The translations under genes were made by a program, and so were the position numbers. Positions 37,118 through 46,383 of a DNA stretch of 64,000 bases are shown piece after piece. The first letter of the stretch is position 1. Every line of letters begins with the position of its first letter. The stretch comes from Borreliella lanei (GTDB lineage: Bacteria > Spirochaetota > Spirochaetia > Borreliales > Borreliaceae), in contig NZ_JACHFC010000001.1 of NCBI RefSeq assembly GCF_014205895.1, positions 62,001 through 126,000 of the forward strand, given 5' to 3'. The notes under the pieces are model-generated. The model saw only the letters and a program-made list of their open reading frames with translations. It was not told where the DNA came from and did not search any database.

Positions 37118-38209
37118 ATGTCAAATAAAAAAATAATATTTTTTACAGGAGGGGGAACTGGGGGTCACGTATTTCCAGGAATATCCATAATACAGGCATT
37201 AAAAGAATTTGACAATGAAATTGAATTTTTTTGGATAGGCCAAAAAAATTCCATAGAAGAAAAATTAATAAAAGAACAAAATAATATTAAATTTATTTCG
37301 GTTCCATGTGGAAAACTTAGGCGCTATTTTTCTTTTCAAAACTTTACTGACTTTTTTAAAGTAATACTTGGAATAATAAAAAGCTTCTACATTTTAAAAA
37401 AATATAAACCTCAAATTATCTATGCAACTGGGGGATTTGTTTCAACTCCTACAATTATTGCATCTAGTTTGCTAAAAATACAAAGAATAACCCATGAAAT
37501 GGACCTAGATCCTGGACTTGCAACAAAAATTAACTCCAAATTCGCAAATAAAATACATATAAGCTTCAAAGAAAGTGAAAAATACTTTAAAAACCACAAA
37601 AATATTGTCTACACAGGATCTCCCATAAGAAGAGAATTTTTAAATCCAAATCCCAAAATCATTAAACAATTGACCCAAAACACTAGCAAACCAATTGTTA
37701 GCATACTTGGAGGATCTCTTGGAGCCAATGCTTTAAACAATCTTGCACTCTGTATTAAAAAGGATACTGAAATCTACTTCATCCATCAATCGGGCAAAAA
37801 CTTAAATGACCAAAGAGAAGACAATTACCTAAGAAGACAATTTTTTAACGCAGAAGAAATGGCAAGTATAGTTAAATTTTCCAATATAATAATAAGCAGA
37901 GCTGGAGCTGGAGCAATAAAAGAATTTGCAAATGCTGGCGCATGTGTAATTTTGATTCCATTTAAAAAAGGCTCTAGAGGAGATCAAATTAAAAATGCAA
38001 AATTACTAAAAAATCAAAATGCTTGCATTTATATAGATGAAGATGAAATTATAAATACAAATATTTTAAAAATTATAAAAGAAACTTTAAAAGATAGAGA
38101 AAAAATCAACTCTCTTAAAGAAAATATTAAAAAATTCAATAATGAGCATTCTTCAACTTTAATAGCCAAATTGCTAATAAGAGACATTAAGGAGACAAAA
38201 TCTAAATGA
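37118..38209 (+). CDS. murG: UDP-GlcNAc:lipid I N-acetylglucosaminyltransferase MurG
   Basis: MurG converts lipid I to lipid II at the cytoplasmic face. The 363-residue product has [17 protein letters not shown] (about residues 8-24), [11 protein letters not shown], the segment THEMDLDPG where many enzymes have [16 protein letters not shown] and the [18 protein letters not shown]-binding motif. It starts after a 150-base spacer that begins a new run murG-cvpA-holB-hk2-rrp2, with four-base overlaps between most members. Confidence 0.95.
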   Translation: MSNKKIIFFTGGGTGGHVFPGISIIQALKEFDNEIEFFWIGQKNSIEEKLIKEQNNIKFISVPCGKLRRYFSFQNFTDFFKVILGIIKSFYILKKYKPQIIYATGGFVSTPTIIASSLLKIQRITHEMDLDPGLATKINSKFANKIHISFKESEKYFKNHKNIVYTGSPIRREFLNPNPKIIKQLTQNTSKPIVSILGGSLGANALNNLALCIKKDTEIYFIHQSGKNLNDQREDNYLRRQFFNAEEMASIVKFSNIIISRAGAGAIKEFANAGACVILIPFKKGSRGDQIKNAKLLKNQNACIYIDEDEIINTNILKIIKETLKDREKINSLKENIKKFNNEHSSTLIAKLLIRDIKETKSK

Positions 38210-38694
38210 TAGCAAACGATCCTGTAAAAATAACCGGAATAGTAGACATACTAATAATAATAATTTTTACATCTTTAGGATTTAGAGGATTTTTAAGAGG
38301 ATTTATTAAAGAAATTAGCGGATTTGCTGAGGTTTTTGTTTTAATACTACTGCTTTATAAAAAAACTGAAGAGTTTAGAAGACTAGTTGAACCTATTGTT
38401 GAACTATCCTACATTCAAGCACTACTTGTATTTTTTCTGCTCATACATATAGGATTTTTAATCCTACAATCATTAATAGAATCAATAATAAGTCAACTTA
38501 AATTATTATTCTTCAACAGAATACTGGGCTTAGTACTTGGCCTACTTGAAGCTTTTGGAATAATTGCAATCGTGGTTTACATAATACACTCACAGCAAAT
38601 ATTTAAACCTGAATATTTTCTAAAAGAAAGCAAACTACTTGATTATTTAAATCCTGGAATAAACTATCTCTTTAAAATTTCAAAAACAAAATAA
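38206..38694 (+). CDS. CvpA-family membrane protein
   Basis: CvpA proteins are small integral membrane proteins; loss affects envelope stress and colicin V production in E. coli. The 162-residue product has four predicted membrane segments and the family phrase [21 protein letters not shown] near residue 25. The ATG overlaps the murG stop by four bases. The function here is not known. Confidence 0.85.
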   Translation: MIANDPVKITGIVDILIIIIFTSLGFRGFLRGFIKEISGFAEVFVLILLLYKKTEEFRRLVEPIVELSYIQALLVFFLLIHIGFLILQSLIESIISQLKLLFFNRILGLVLGLLEAFGIIAIVVYIIHSQQIFKPEYFLKESKLLDYLNPGINYLFKISKTK

Positions 38695-38704
38695 GGAAAC
38701 AACA

Positions 38705-39751
38705 ATGACAATGCTTCCAGAGATTGCCAAAGACATAATAAACGCATATGATCAAAAAATATTACCAAATGCAATTCTTTTACTAGGAGAAAAATTTTCA
38801 TCAAAAAAGATTAGCGCAATTGAGCTTGCAAAAAAAATATTAAACGGAAAAAATTTAACAAATCCCAATTTGCTCATTTTCTCAAATCTTGACACAGTAG
38901 AAGCAAAAGCACATCTTTCTACAAATTCACACAAGGTAGCACATAAATACCTAGAATACATTAAAACTGTAATTTTTACCAAATGTTATTTCAGTAATGA
39001 AAAAAATTTGAAAAAAATAGAGAAAAATATCAACTACATTAATTCTGCTTATTACGAAAAAGAATACAATGAAAACATAAAAAATGAGCTTATAAAAAAT
39101 ATAGAAAATATAAACAAAGAATTAAATCATAGTATTACTGTTTATGATGTAAAAAAAATTCAAACTTGGATTTTTTCTGAAAAAGAAAAACCAAAGGTAA
39201 TCTACATAAACGAAATCGAAAATTTATCATTCAATGTGCACAATTCACTTTTAAAAATACTAGAAGAGCCTCCTTCAAATATTTACTTTATCTTAGCAGC
39301 AAGAAATAAAAACAAAATACCAAAAACAATACTTTCAAGACTTAGAGTTTACAATTTCACAAAACCAGAAAGAAACTTAGAAATTCAAATATTCAAAGAA
39401 AGCTTTCTAATAAATAAAGATATAACAATTGAGGAGTATTTTGCCTCATTTTACAAAGAAGAAAGTAAAAAAATAAAAAAAGAATTAATAAAAATTCTAA
39501 ATATAATAAAAGAAAAAAAATCTATATTAAATCTTGAAGAAATAGATTTTATAAAAGATGATCAAAGCTTTAAAATATTTTTAAACGAACTTGCAATTAA
39601 CATTAGAAAAGATTTTTTAGAAAACAAAATAGATATTAATCAATATCTAAAATATACAGAACATTTGAAAAATATTTACAAATATCGCCCTTATAATCAA
39701 AATAAAAAATTAATAATAGAAAACTTGATGCTAAATTATGAGGAGATATGA
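38705..39751 (+). CDS. holB: DNA polymerase III delta'-like subunit
   Basis: Delta' is part of the clamp loader. The 348-residue product has the AAA sensor/arginine-finger region EIENLSFNVHNSLLKILEEPPSN (about 180-203) and the following IPKTILSRL with the SRC-like arginine. The N-terminal P-loop is replaced by LLGEKFSSKK, which lacks the usual GKT, and no zinc-binding module is seen; delta' does not hydrolyse ATP. AAGGAA precedes the ATG. It overlaps hk2 by four bases. Confidence 0.82.
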   Translation: MTMLPEIAKDIINAYDQKILPNAILLLGEKFSSKKISAIELAKKILNGKNLTNPNLLIFSNLDTVEAKAHLSTNSHKVAHKYLEYIKTVIFTKCYFSNEKNLKKIEKNINYINSAYYEKEYNENIKNELIKNIENINKELNHSITVYDVKKIQTWIFSEKEKPKVIYINEIENLSFNVHNSLLKILEEPPSNIYFILAARNKNKIPKTILSRLRVYNFTKPERNLEIQIFKESFLINKDITIEEYFASFYKEESKKIKKELIKILNIIKEKKSILNLEEIDFIKDDQSFKIFLNELAINIRKDFLENKIDINQYLKYTEHLKNIYKYRPYNQNKKLIIENLMLNYEEI

Positions 39752-40896
39752 ATAATTTTTTTAAAAAAGCCTTAACAAAGCTAAACAAATTATCTAATGA
39801 GCAAAAAACTAAATTTATCGAACAAATTTACAAAAAAATAGAAATATATGATGGAATATTTGCATCAATTAATGAAGGAATCATTGTACTTGACAAACAA
39901 AACAACATAATTTATTCAAACAAGATTTTATACCAAATTTTAGCATTAACATCTAAATCAAAAATAGAAATTCTTGATGATATTCAAATTCCAATCTTAA
40001 TAAATTTAATAAAAGAACTAGTTAGAACAGAGGATAAAATAATAGGATTAGAAGTTCCAATATCAAACAATATATATATTAAAATTTCATTTATGCCTTA
40101 TGTAAAAGAAAAAAAACTTGAAGGCAATATTATTTTAATCGAAGATATTAAAGAGAAAAAGAAACAAGAAGAACTGTTTAGAAGAGTTGAAGCTTTGGCC
40201 TCTTTTACAAGACATGCAAGAAATATTGCACATGAAATCAAAAACCCACTTGGAGCAATCGATATAAATTTACAACTACTAAAAAAGGAAATTGAAAAAC
40301 AAAAAATGAAAAATAGCAAAGCTGAAAATTATTTTAAAGTAATAAAAGAAGAAATAAACAGAGTAGATAAAATAGTAACAGAATTTTTATTAACTGTCAG
40401 ACCAATAAAAATCAACTTACAAGAAAAAGACATTAAACAAGTAATAGGCAGTGTGTGTGAATTGTTAAATCCTGGACTAGAAAACAAAAACATAAAGCTG
40501 CTTCTTAATTTAAACAAAATAAGCAATATACTCATTGATGAGAAACTATTAAAACAAGTTATTATAAACATCGTTAAAAACGCAGAAGAAGCACTGCTTG
40601 AAACAAAAAAAGAAATAAAAAAAATAGAAATTTTTCTTTTCGAAAAAGAGAATAAAATACATATCAACATAAAAGATAACGGAAACGGAATAAAAGATGA
40701 GGTCAAAGAGGAAATATTTAAACCTCAATTTAGCACAAAAGAAAAAGGAAGTGGAATAGGACTTACTATTTCTTATAAAATAATAAAAGAGCTTGGAGGT
40801 GAAATTTTTATGGAAAGCAAAGAAGGCAAAGGCACTATTTTTACAATTACACTTCCTAAACTAAATAAAAAAAATATTTTAATTGAAGGGTATTGA
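39748..40896 (+). CDS. hk2: Hk2, cytoplasmic PAS-domain histidine kinase
   Basis: Hk2 is the cognate kinase of Rrp2. The 382-residue product has no membrane segment, a PAS domain (about 35-135, GIFASINEGIIVLDKQNNII), an H-box ARNIAHEIKNPLGAI near residue 157, and a catalytic domain with N-box NIVKNAEEALLE, G1 IKDNGNGIKDE and G2 GSGIGLTISYK. The start overlaps the holB-like stop (ATGA). In B. burgdorferi Rrp2 can also be phosphorylated without Hk2, so the signal it senses is uncertain. Confidence 0.95.
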   Translation: MNNFFKKALTKLNKLSNEQKTKFIEQIYKKIEIYDGIFASINEGIIVLDKQNNIIYSNKILYQILALTSKSKIEILDDIQIPILINLIKELVRTEDKIIGLEVPISNNIYIKISFMPYVKEKKLEGNIILIEDIKEKKKQEELFRRVEALASFTRHARNIAHEIKNPLGAIDINLQLLKKEIEKQKMKNSKAENYFKVIKEEINRVDKIVTEFLLTVRPIKINLQEKDIKQVIGSVCELLNPGLENKNIKLLLNLNKISNILIDEKLLKQVIINIVKNAEEALLETKKEIKKIEIFLFEKENKIHINIKDNGNGIKDEVKEEIFKPQFSTKEKGSGIGLTISYKIIKELGGEIFMESKEGKGTIFTITLPKLNKKNILIEGY

Positions 40897-40898
40897 AA

Positions 40899-42257
40899 AT
40901 GAGCAAAATACTTGTAGCTGATGACGAAAAGAATATTAGAGAAGGAATTGCCACTTATCTTGAGGATGAAGGATATTTTGTTTTCACTGCTAGTGACGGA
41001 GAAGAGGCTCTTGAAACAATTGAAAATGAAAATCTTGATGTAATAATATCTGACCTGAGAATGCCTCAGATATCTGGAGAAAAATTACTCAAAATAGTTA
41101 AAGAAAAAAACTTAGGAATACCTTTTATCATCCTAACAGCCCACGGAACAGTTGATTCTGCTGTAGATGCCATGAGAGAAGGTGCTTATGATTTTTTAAC
41201 AAAGCCCTTAGACCTTGAAAGACTTTTGCTAATAATAAAAAGATCGCTAAATAAAAAAGAAAATAACGACAATGAAAATGCTAATTTAGAAAATATACTA
41301 ATAAGAAAAGACCTAAAATACTATGAAAAAATCATGGGAAAATCGCTATTAATGCAAAAAATTTTTGAGCTTGTAATAAAAATAGCAAAATCAAATGCAT
41401 CTGTTCTTATAACGGGTGAAAGCGGTGTTGGCAAAGAAATAATAGCCGATGCTATTTTTGATCTTTCAAATAGAAATGACAAGCCATTTATAAAAGTAAA
41501 TTGCGCTGCACTTTCTGAAAGCATCCTTGAAAGCGAGCTTTTTGGCCATGAAAAAGGAGCATTTACTGGCGCAATTTCCAAAAAAAAAGGCAGATTTGAA
41601 CTTGCAAACAAAGGTACAATTTTTCTTGATGAGATAGCAGAAATTTCACCTGAAATTCAAGTTAAACTTTTAAGAGTACTACAAAACAAAACCTTTGAGC
41701 GTGTTGGTGGAGAAACTACAATTAAAGTTGACATCAGGCTTCTGGCTGCAACAAACAAAAACATTGAAGAGGAAATTAAAAAGGAAAAATTTAGAGAAGA
41801 TTTATTTTATAGACTAAATATCATTAATATAAACATACCACCTTTAAGAGAGAGAAAAGATGATATATCCTATTTAACAAACATACTAATAAAAGACGTT
41901 GCAAAGGAAAACAATAGAGAAGAAAAAACTCTTTCTAATGATGCAATGAAAGCTCTCTATTATTACGATTGGCCAGGAAACATTAGAGAATTGAAAAATG
42001 TACTTGAAAGCGCATTAATATTATCAAAAGGCAAACAAATCACTAAAGAAGATTTACCAGCAAAAATCAAAAATAATGAAAATCTTATATTTAAAATAAC
42101 ACTACCAATAGGAATTAGCCTAAAAGAGGCTGAAAAAGAAATAATAAAACAAACGCTTTTTCATTCTAAAAACAACAAGAGTAAATGCGCCGAAATACTA
42201 AAAATAGGAAGAAAAACTTTACATAATAAAATAATCGAATATAACATTGATCAATAA
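40899..42257 (+). CDS. rrp2: Rrp2, σ54-dependent NtrC-type response regulator
   Basis: Rrp2 activates σ54 transcription of rpoS. From the ATG at 40899 (GAAGGG eight bases upstream) it is 452 residues. The receiver domain has the phosphorylated Asp52 in IISDLRMPQISG. The AAA+ domain follows, with GESGVGKE near residue 173, the σ54-contacting GAFTGA loop (HEKGAFTGAIS) and Walker B GTIFLDEIAE. The C-terminal HTH (SKCAEILKIGRKTLHNKI) is Fis-like. An in-frame TTG two codons earlier is less likely. It is the last gene of the run. Confidence 0.97.
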   Translation: MSKILVADDEKNIREGIATYLEDEGYFVFTASDGEEALETIENENLDVIISDLRMPQISGEKLLKIVKEKNLGIPFIILTAHGTVDSAVDAMREGAYDFLTKPLDLERLLLIIKRSLNKKENNDNENANLENILIRKDLKYYEKIMGKSLLMQKIFELVIKIAKSNASVLITGESGVGKEIIADAIFDLSNRNDKPFIKVNCAALSESILESELFGHEKGAFTGAISKKKGRFELANKGTIFLDEIAEISPEIQVKLLRVLQNKTFERVGGETTIKVDIRLLAATNKNIEEEIKKEKFREDLFYRLNIININIPPLRERKDDISYLTNILIKDVAKENNREEKTLSNDAMKALYYYDWPGNIRELKNVLESALILSKGKQITKEDLPAKIKNNENLIFKITLPIGISLKEAEKEIIKQTLFHSKNNKSKCAEILKIGRKTLHNKIIEYNIDQ

Positions 42258-42503
42258 GATTTATTTTAAATTATTAAATTATAATCAATATAAAAAAATA
42301 ATATTGCTTTAAATTAAATGTATAGTTTTGAAACCAAAAAATTTTTTAATGCCAATAATTATATTAAAATGAAACACTTTCTTTTAAAATTTTGGTGCAA
42401 AAGTGTAAAAATATTTTTATCAAACAAATAATTATACACCATTATTTATTAATAATCAATACAATTTGATAATATCATATATTTAACTGGCTTGCAACTA
42501 GCC
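42258..42503. other. AT-rich spacer between convergent rrp2 and M23 peptidase genes
   Basis: No open frame of interest is seen. A 14-base palindrome TAAAAATATTTTTA lies near 42408-42421 and could act as a weak two-way terminator. No other structure was identified with confidence. Confidence 0.4.
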
Positions 42504-43391
42504 TTACTTTAAAAACTTTAACGGATTAATGGGAACATTTTTTTTTAATATTTCAAAGTGTAAATGAGGCCCTGTTGAACGCCCCGTATGCCCCACTCTT
42601 CCAAGTAATTCACCTGATTTAACAAAATCCCCTATCTTTACAGAATATGAATTTAAATGCCCATAAAGAGATTTAATATTATTTTTATGACCAACTACAA
42701 CAAAATTGCCATAAAGATCATTGTATCCAACTTCAATAACTATTCCAGAAGAAGAGGAATACACTTCCGTATTCATTGGAGCTGCAAGATCTATTCCTGT
42801 ATGAAAACTTTTATTGCCAGTGAAAGGATCATTTCTAAATCCAAAATCAGAACTAACAATAAATTTTTTTAAAGGAAAAATAAAATTGGCATTTAAGAAA
42901 AAAAGCAACTCTGTACCTGAAAAAAGTCCAAAATCTGGATTCTTGACAAAATCAAAAAAATAAAACTCATAAACCCTGTCATTTCTTTTAATTTTTACTT
43001 TTTCAGCTTTGGTAAGATCTCTTGTTGCTAAAAGCAAATTATTAAACCTATAATCCTTACTATCAAAAACAAAAACTCCCTTTTTACTAGGAATAAGAAT
43101 CTCTTGCCCAACACTCACAATAGGAGAATCTAATAAATTAACAGTAGCAATGCCAGACTGCCATCCGTTTATTTTATTAGCAATTTTAAAAAAAGTATCT
43201 CCTTTTTTAACTTTATACAAATAAAAAAACAAGGGAATATGCTGTTTTTTGTTATATTTCAAAACTTTAATTTTAAGATCAGAAAAAATAGGATCTTTTC
43301 TTGAGAAATTTTTTATTTCCGGATAAGAAAAAACACAAATTATTTTTAAAAAAATGAAAACTACTTTAAATAACAAAAAAGCTTTACTCAT
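42504..43391 (-). CDS. LysM-M23 family peptidoglycan endopeptidase
   Basis: The protein is probably an exported enzyme that trims peptidoglycan cross-links. The 295-residue product has a hydrophobic N-terminal signal (about 3-22), a LysM domain (about 57-105, YKVKKGDTFFKIANKINGW and VSVGQEILIPS), a linker, and an M23 domain (about 190-290). The zinc ligands are visible in SFHTGIDLAAP and GPHLHFEI. The domain pattern is common in cell-division NlpD/EnvC-type proteins. All key residues are present, so it is probably active rather than a degenerate EnvC-like activator. Confidence 0.93.
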   Translation of the reverse strand: MSKAFLLFKVVFIFLKIICVFSYPEIKNFSRKDPIFSDLKIKVLKYNKKQHIPLFFYLYKVKKGDTFFKIANKINGWQSGIATVNLLDSPIVSVGQEILIPSKKGVFVFDSKDYRFNNLLLATRDLTKAEKVKIKRNDRVYEFYFFDFVKNPDFGLFSGTELLFFLNANFIFPLKKFIVSSDFGFRNDPFTGNKSFHTGIDLAAPMNTEVYSSSSGIVIEVGYNDLYGNFVVVGHKNNIKSLYGHLNSYSVKIGDFVKSGELLGRVGHTGRSTGPHLHFEILKKNVPINPLKFLK

Positions 43392-43462
43392 ACTACAAAT
43401 TCTTTTACGATTAATTAGTCAAATATAATAAAAAACATAAAAAAAATAAATCCTGTTTGGAC

Positions 43463-43491
43463 TTGCAAATAATAACAAACTGTATTAAACT
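43463..43491 (+). promoter_or_regulatory. Candidate promoter of the MazG-like gene
   Basis: TTGCAA (43463-43468), a 17-base spacer and TAAACT (43486-43491) precede the ATG at 43502 by only ten bases. The predicted start is within a few bases of the ATG, suggesting a very short or absent leader. Confidence 0.4.
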
Positions 43492-43501
43492 GTCTCTCAA
43501 C

Positions 43502-43831
43502 ATGGAGCTAAACGAATACCAAGAAAGAGCAAAAAAAACTGCTAAATACAAAAATAAAAAAGAAGAATTAATTTTAACAACACTTGGCCTTGCTGGCGAA
43601 ACTGGAGAAGTTGTTGAAAAAATAAAAAAATTGGGAAGAGACAAAAATTACATTATTGATGATGAGTATTTAATATCAATTAAAAAAGAACTTGGGGACG
43701 TATTATGGTACTTATCAAGTTTAAGTAACAATTTAGGCATTACGCTTGAAGATGTTGCCCTTACAAACCTAAAAAAAATACAAAAGCGACATGAAAATGG
43801 AACAATAAATGGCGAAGGTGATGACAGATAG
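43502..43831 (+). CDS. MazG-like nucleotide pyrophosphohydrolase
   Basis: These all-alpha enzymes hydrolyse nucleoside triphosphates, removing non-standard ones. The 109-residue product has MELNEYQERAKKT, a metal-binding EXXE in GLAGETGEVVEKIKK, and the second acidic pair in KKELGDVLWYLSSL. It is a single MazG domain. I chose the ATG at 43502 because the family begins here; the open frame extends to 43457 without family sequence. No ribosome site is seen. It diverges from the M23 gene. Confidence 0.85.
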   Translation: MELNEYQERAKKTAKYKNKKEELILTTLGLAGETGEVVEKIKKLGRDKNYIIDDEYLISIKKELGDVLWYLSSLSNNLGITLEDVALTNLKKIQKRHENGTINGEGDDR

Positions 43832-43870
43832 GGCATCTAAATTGAAAATACTTAACGTCTAAAAATAAAA

Positions 43871-44728
43871 ATGCTTAATATTTATCTCAAGGGAATTTTA
43901 CTTGGAATTGCAAACATAATCCCAGGGATTTCTGGGGGAACGCTAGCTTTAATATTAAAAATTTATTACAAAATAATAGACTCTATCTCAGAAATCTTAA
44001 AGCTCACAGAAATTAAAAAAAATTTAATGTTTTTAACTATTTTGGCAACAGGAATGTTAACCTCAATATTATTAACTGCAAAAATATTTAAAGCTTATGC
44101 TTTTGACAATGGAATAATAGAAGCACTACTAATAGTATTTTTCATAGGATTAACATTTGGGAATATACTAACACTAAAAACAGAAATATCTATAAAAGAA
44201 ATAAATAGTAATACAAAAATATTAAATACTTTATTGTTTTTTATTGGCATGACCATTATTGTACTTTTCTTAATAATCAAAGAATCTAATATACAATTGC
44301 AAAGTACAATACCCAAAGACAAAAACTCAATAAAATATTACTTATTATTGATATCCTCTGGAATAATAAGCGGAGCATCAATGATCTTACCAGGGATCTC
44401 AGGATCCGCAATGCTTTTGCTATTTGGCTTTTATAAAGAAATAATACTTATTGTGTCTGAATTTAACATTACTCTTATTACAATATTTGCAACAGCTGCA
44501 ACAATAGGAATAGTTACATCAATATTAATAATAAAAAAAATAATAGATAATCACTTAAATAATTTTATTTATTTATCAAAAGGCTTAATTTTTGGATCAA
44601 TTCTACAAATGATATTAATTGTATTAAAATTGAACCTTAAAATCAGCTTTACATCTTTTACATCTTTAGGAGCATCATTCATACTGGGAATCTTTATAAA
44701 CAAAAAATTGGCTGAGAAATATAAATAA
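43871..44728 (+). CDS. DUF368/PopT-family polyprenyl-phosphate transporter
   Basis: DUF368 proteins were recently shown in other bacteria to return undecaprenyl phosphate to the inner face of the membrane. The 285-residue product has about eight hydrophobic segments and the two repeated signature phrases NIIPGISGGTLALIL (about 17-31) and MILPGISGSAMLLLFGFYKE (about 175-194), which suggest an inverted repeat. It follows the MazG-like gene by 39 bases. The assignment is by family; substrate in Borrelia is inferred. Confidence 0.85.
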   Translation: MLNIYLKGILLGIANIIPGISGGTLALILKIYYKIIDSISEILKLTEIKKNLMFLTILATGMLTSILLTAKIFKAYAFDNGIIEALLIVFFIGLTFGNILTLKTEISIKEINSNTKILNTLLFFIGMTIIVLFLIIKESNIQLQSTIPKDKNSIKYYLLLISSGIISGASMILPGISGSAMLLLFGFYKEIILIVSEFNITLITIFATAATIGIVTSILIIKKIIDNHLNNFIYLSKGLIFGSILQMILIVLKLNLKISFTSFTSLGASFILGIFINKKLAEKYK

Positions 44729-44740
44729 AAAATTTAAAAA

Positions 44741-44824
44741 TACCGAAGACCGGACTTGAACCGGTACGGAGCTTCCTCCTCAGGATTTTAAGTCCTGTGT
44801 GTCTACCAATTCCACCACTTCGGC
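44741..44824 (-). tRNA. tRNA-Leu (anticodon TAA)
   Basis: The 84-base sequence has an acceptor stem GCCGAAG / CTTCGGT with one G-U pair and discriminator A. The anticodon loop CTTAAAA gives TAA. A long variable arm (gaggaggaagctc region) and the T arm GGTTCAAGTCC follow. The long variable arm is typical of leucine tRNA. Confidence 0.95.
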
Positions 44825-44834
44825 ATAGAATAAT

Positions 44835-44864
44835 ATAATAAATAATAATATATTGCAATGTCAA
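44835..44864 (-). promoter_or_regulatory. σ70-type promoter of tRNA-Leu
   Basis: TTGACA (44859-44864), an 18-base spacer and TATTAT (44835-44840) read on the minus strand, about ten bases before the tRNA 5' end. Confidence 0.7.
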
Positions 44865-44891
44865 GTTAAATAAGAAAATAAATATAAAAAC

Positions 44892-45620
44892 TCAATTGAT
44901 AACTATTTTTTGAGGAAAATTCTCAATAAAATAATTGCTATGCAAATAATCTGCAATTACAAACATAAATGAATTTAAAGAAACCCTAGCAAAAAAATTA
45001 GAAAAAACTCTAAAATCAATTTTATTTGCCAACATTGAAATATTATCTGAATCATTTATTAAGCTAAAAAATCCATTTTTGATTAATAAGTCAAAAATAA
45101 CAAATTCAGATCCATCTAAAATAAACATTAATTTATCTATTTGGGCTTTTAAATATAAAATTTGCTCACTAATTTGCAAACTAGCAGGATTTTTAATAAA
45201 ATCATTGCTTAAATTATAAATAACAATCCCATAGTGATTACCCTTAAATTTGAAATCTACAAGCAATCCTAATTTTACATCGCAAGAATCTCGCATTACG
45301 CTTAAAACTTTAATATTTATTCGGCGCTTAGAAAGAATACTAACAGAAAGTTCATTCTCTTGATCAATAAAATAAGCATTCTTAAAAGTTCCAAATAAAA
45401 CTCTATTATTAATTAAATCAAGTACATTTTTATTCTCAAGGTTCTTAATAATTATTAAATCAAAACTTTGATTTAGAATATTATAAGCAGAATCGAGTAA
45501 CCCTTGAGAAGAATTATCATTTAAATTAAAATTTGCAACCTTAAGCTCTAAAACGCTAAAATCTGTATCTACAAAATTGCAGGAAAAAAATAAAACACTA
45601 AGCAGAAATAAACTTTTCAA
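44892..45620 (-). CDS. Putative lipoprotein with a degenerate endonuclease/exonuclease/phosphatase-like fold
   Basis: From the TTG at 45618-45620 the product begins with a lipoprotein signal, MKSLFLLSVLFFSCNF, with the lipobox cysteine at residue 14. The start lies inside the end of the clpP gene (23 bases overlap). The 242-residue chain has the strand-helix rhythm of the EEP superfamily: LELKVANFNLND, FDLIIIKNLENKNVL, VSILSKRRI, YGIVIYNLSND and FVIFDLLI. The catalytic Glu, His and GDxN positions appear replaced, so enzymatic activity is doubtful. The fold call is my inference; the lipoprotein call is firm. Confidence 0.75.
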   Translation of the reverse strand: MKSLFLLSVLFFSCNFVDTDFSVLELKVANFNLNDNSSQGLLDSAYNILNQSFDLIIIKNLENKNVLDLINNRVLFGTFKNAYFIDQENELSVSILSKRRINIKVLSVMRDSCDVKLGLLVDFKFKGNHYGIVIYNLSNDFIKNPASLQISEQILYLKAQIDKLMFILDGSEFVIFDLLIKNGFFSLINDSDNISMLANKIDFRVFSNFFARVSLNSFMFVIADYLHSNYFIENFPQKIVIN

Positions 45621-46194
45621 GTTGACATTTTGTCTCAACAACTTCAAATACAAGTCCATACTTTTTTGCAGCACCACTGTCTAACCAAAAATCTCTATCA
45701 GTATCCTTTTCTATTTTAGAAATTTTTTGACCTGTTTCTTTTGAAATAATATTATTAAGTTCTTTTTTGACTTTATTTAACTCATTAGTGTAAATCTCAA
45801 TATCTGTAGCAACTCCTTTAAATCCACTCAAGGGTTGATGCAATAAATACCTAGCAAAAGGTAGTGAAAATCTATTTTCTAATTTTGCAGCCAAAAAAAT
45901 TAAAGCAGCAGCACTAGCAACAAGTCCTACTCCAACTGTAAAAACTTTAGGCTTAACAAAACGAATCATATTAAAAATAGCAAACCCGGCATCAATATCT
46001 CCCCCTTCTGAATCAATGTATACAAATATAGGCTTTTTAAAATCTAAAGCTTCTAACAATAATATTTTTTCTTGAAAAAGCCTAGAAACATCCTTGGTAA
46101 TCTCACCAGCAACAACTATTGATCTACTCTTTAAAACCAATTTCAATGATTTATCATGCGAAATACAAGTATCATTATCTTCTTTCCCGGTCAT
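45598..46194 (-). CDS. clpP: ClpP-family serine protease (ClpP2-type)
   Basis: ClpP proteases work with Clp ATPases in protein turnover. The 198-residue product has the fold phrase VFVYIDSEGGDIDAGFAIFN and the catalytic Ser in VGLVASAAALIFLAA (where classical ClpP has AASMGA). The His is in YLLHQPLSG and the Asp in DRDFWLDSGAA. The triad is thus present. I chose the ATG at 46192-46194 with AAGGGA six bases upstream; the longer frame from 46218 is less supported. It may be the second ClpP of the genome, since it lacks an adjacent clpX. Confidence 0.88.
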   Translation of the reverse strand: MTGKEDNDTCISHDKSLKLVLKSRSIVVAGEITKDVSRLFQEKILLLEALDFKKPIFVYIDSEGGDIDAGFAIFNMIRFVKPKVFTVGVGLVASAAALIFLAAKLENRFSLPFARYLLHQPLSGFKGVATDIEIYTNELNKVKKELNNIISKETGQKISKIEKDTDRDFWLDSGAAKKYGLVFEVVETKCQLEKFISA

Positions 46195-46383
46195 AAAACA
46201 TCCCTTATACAAAAACATAATGATATATTATAATTGAAAATAAAAGGTTTTTAAATGATAAAAAAGCATAAAAACTAAACAATTGCACTTAATTTCTGAA
46301 AAGCAAAAGACTAACGGATCTTTAATTAAAGTCAAAAAATACTCTAAATTTATAAATAAGTAAAATTTAAAAAGGAGCTTATA

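Noticed and set aside
42258-42503. Possible small RNA between rrp2 and the M23 gene
   Set aside because: No promoter-terminator pair could be recognised; only a short AT palindrome.
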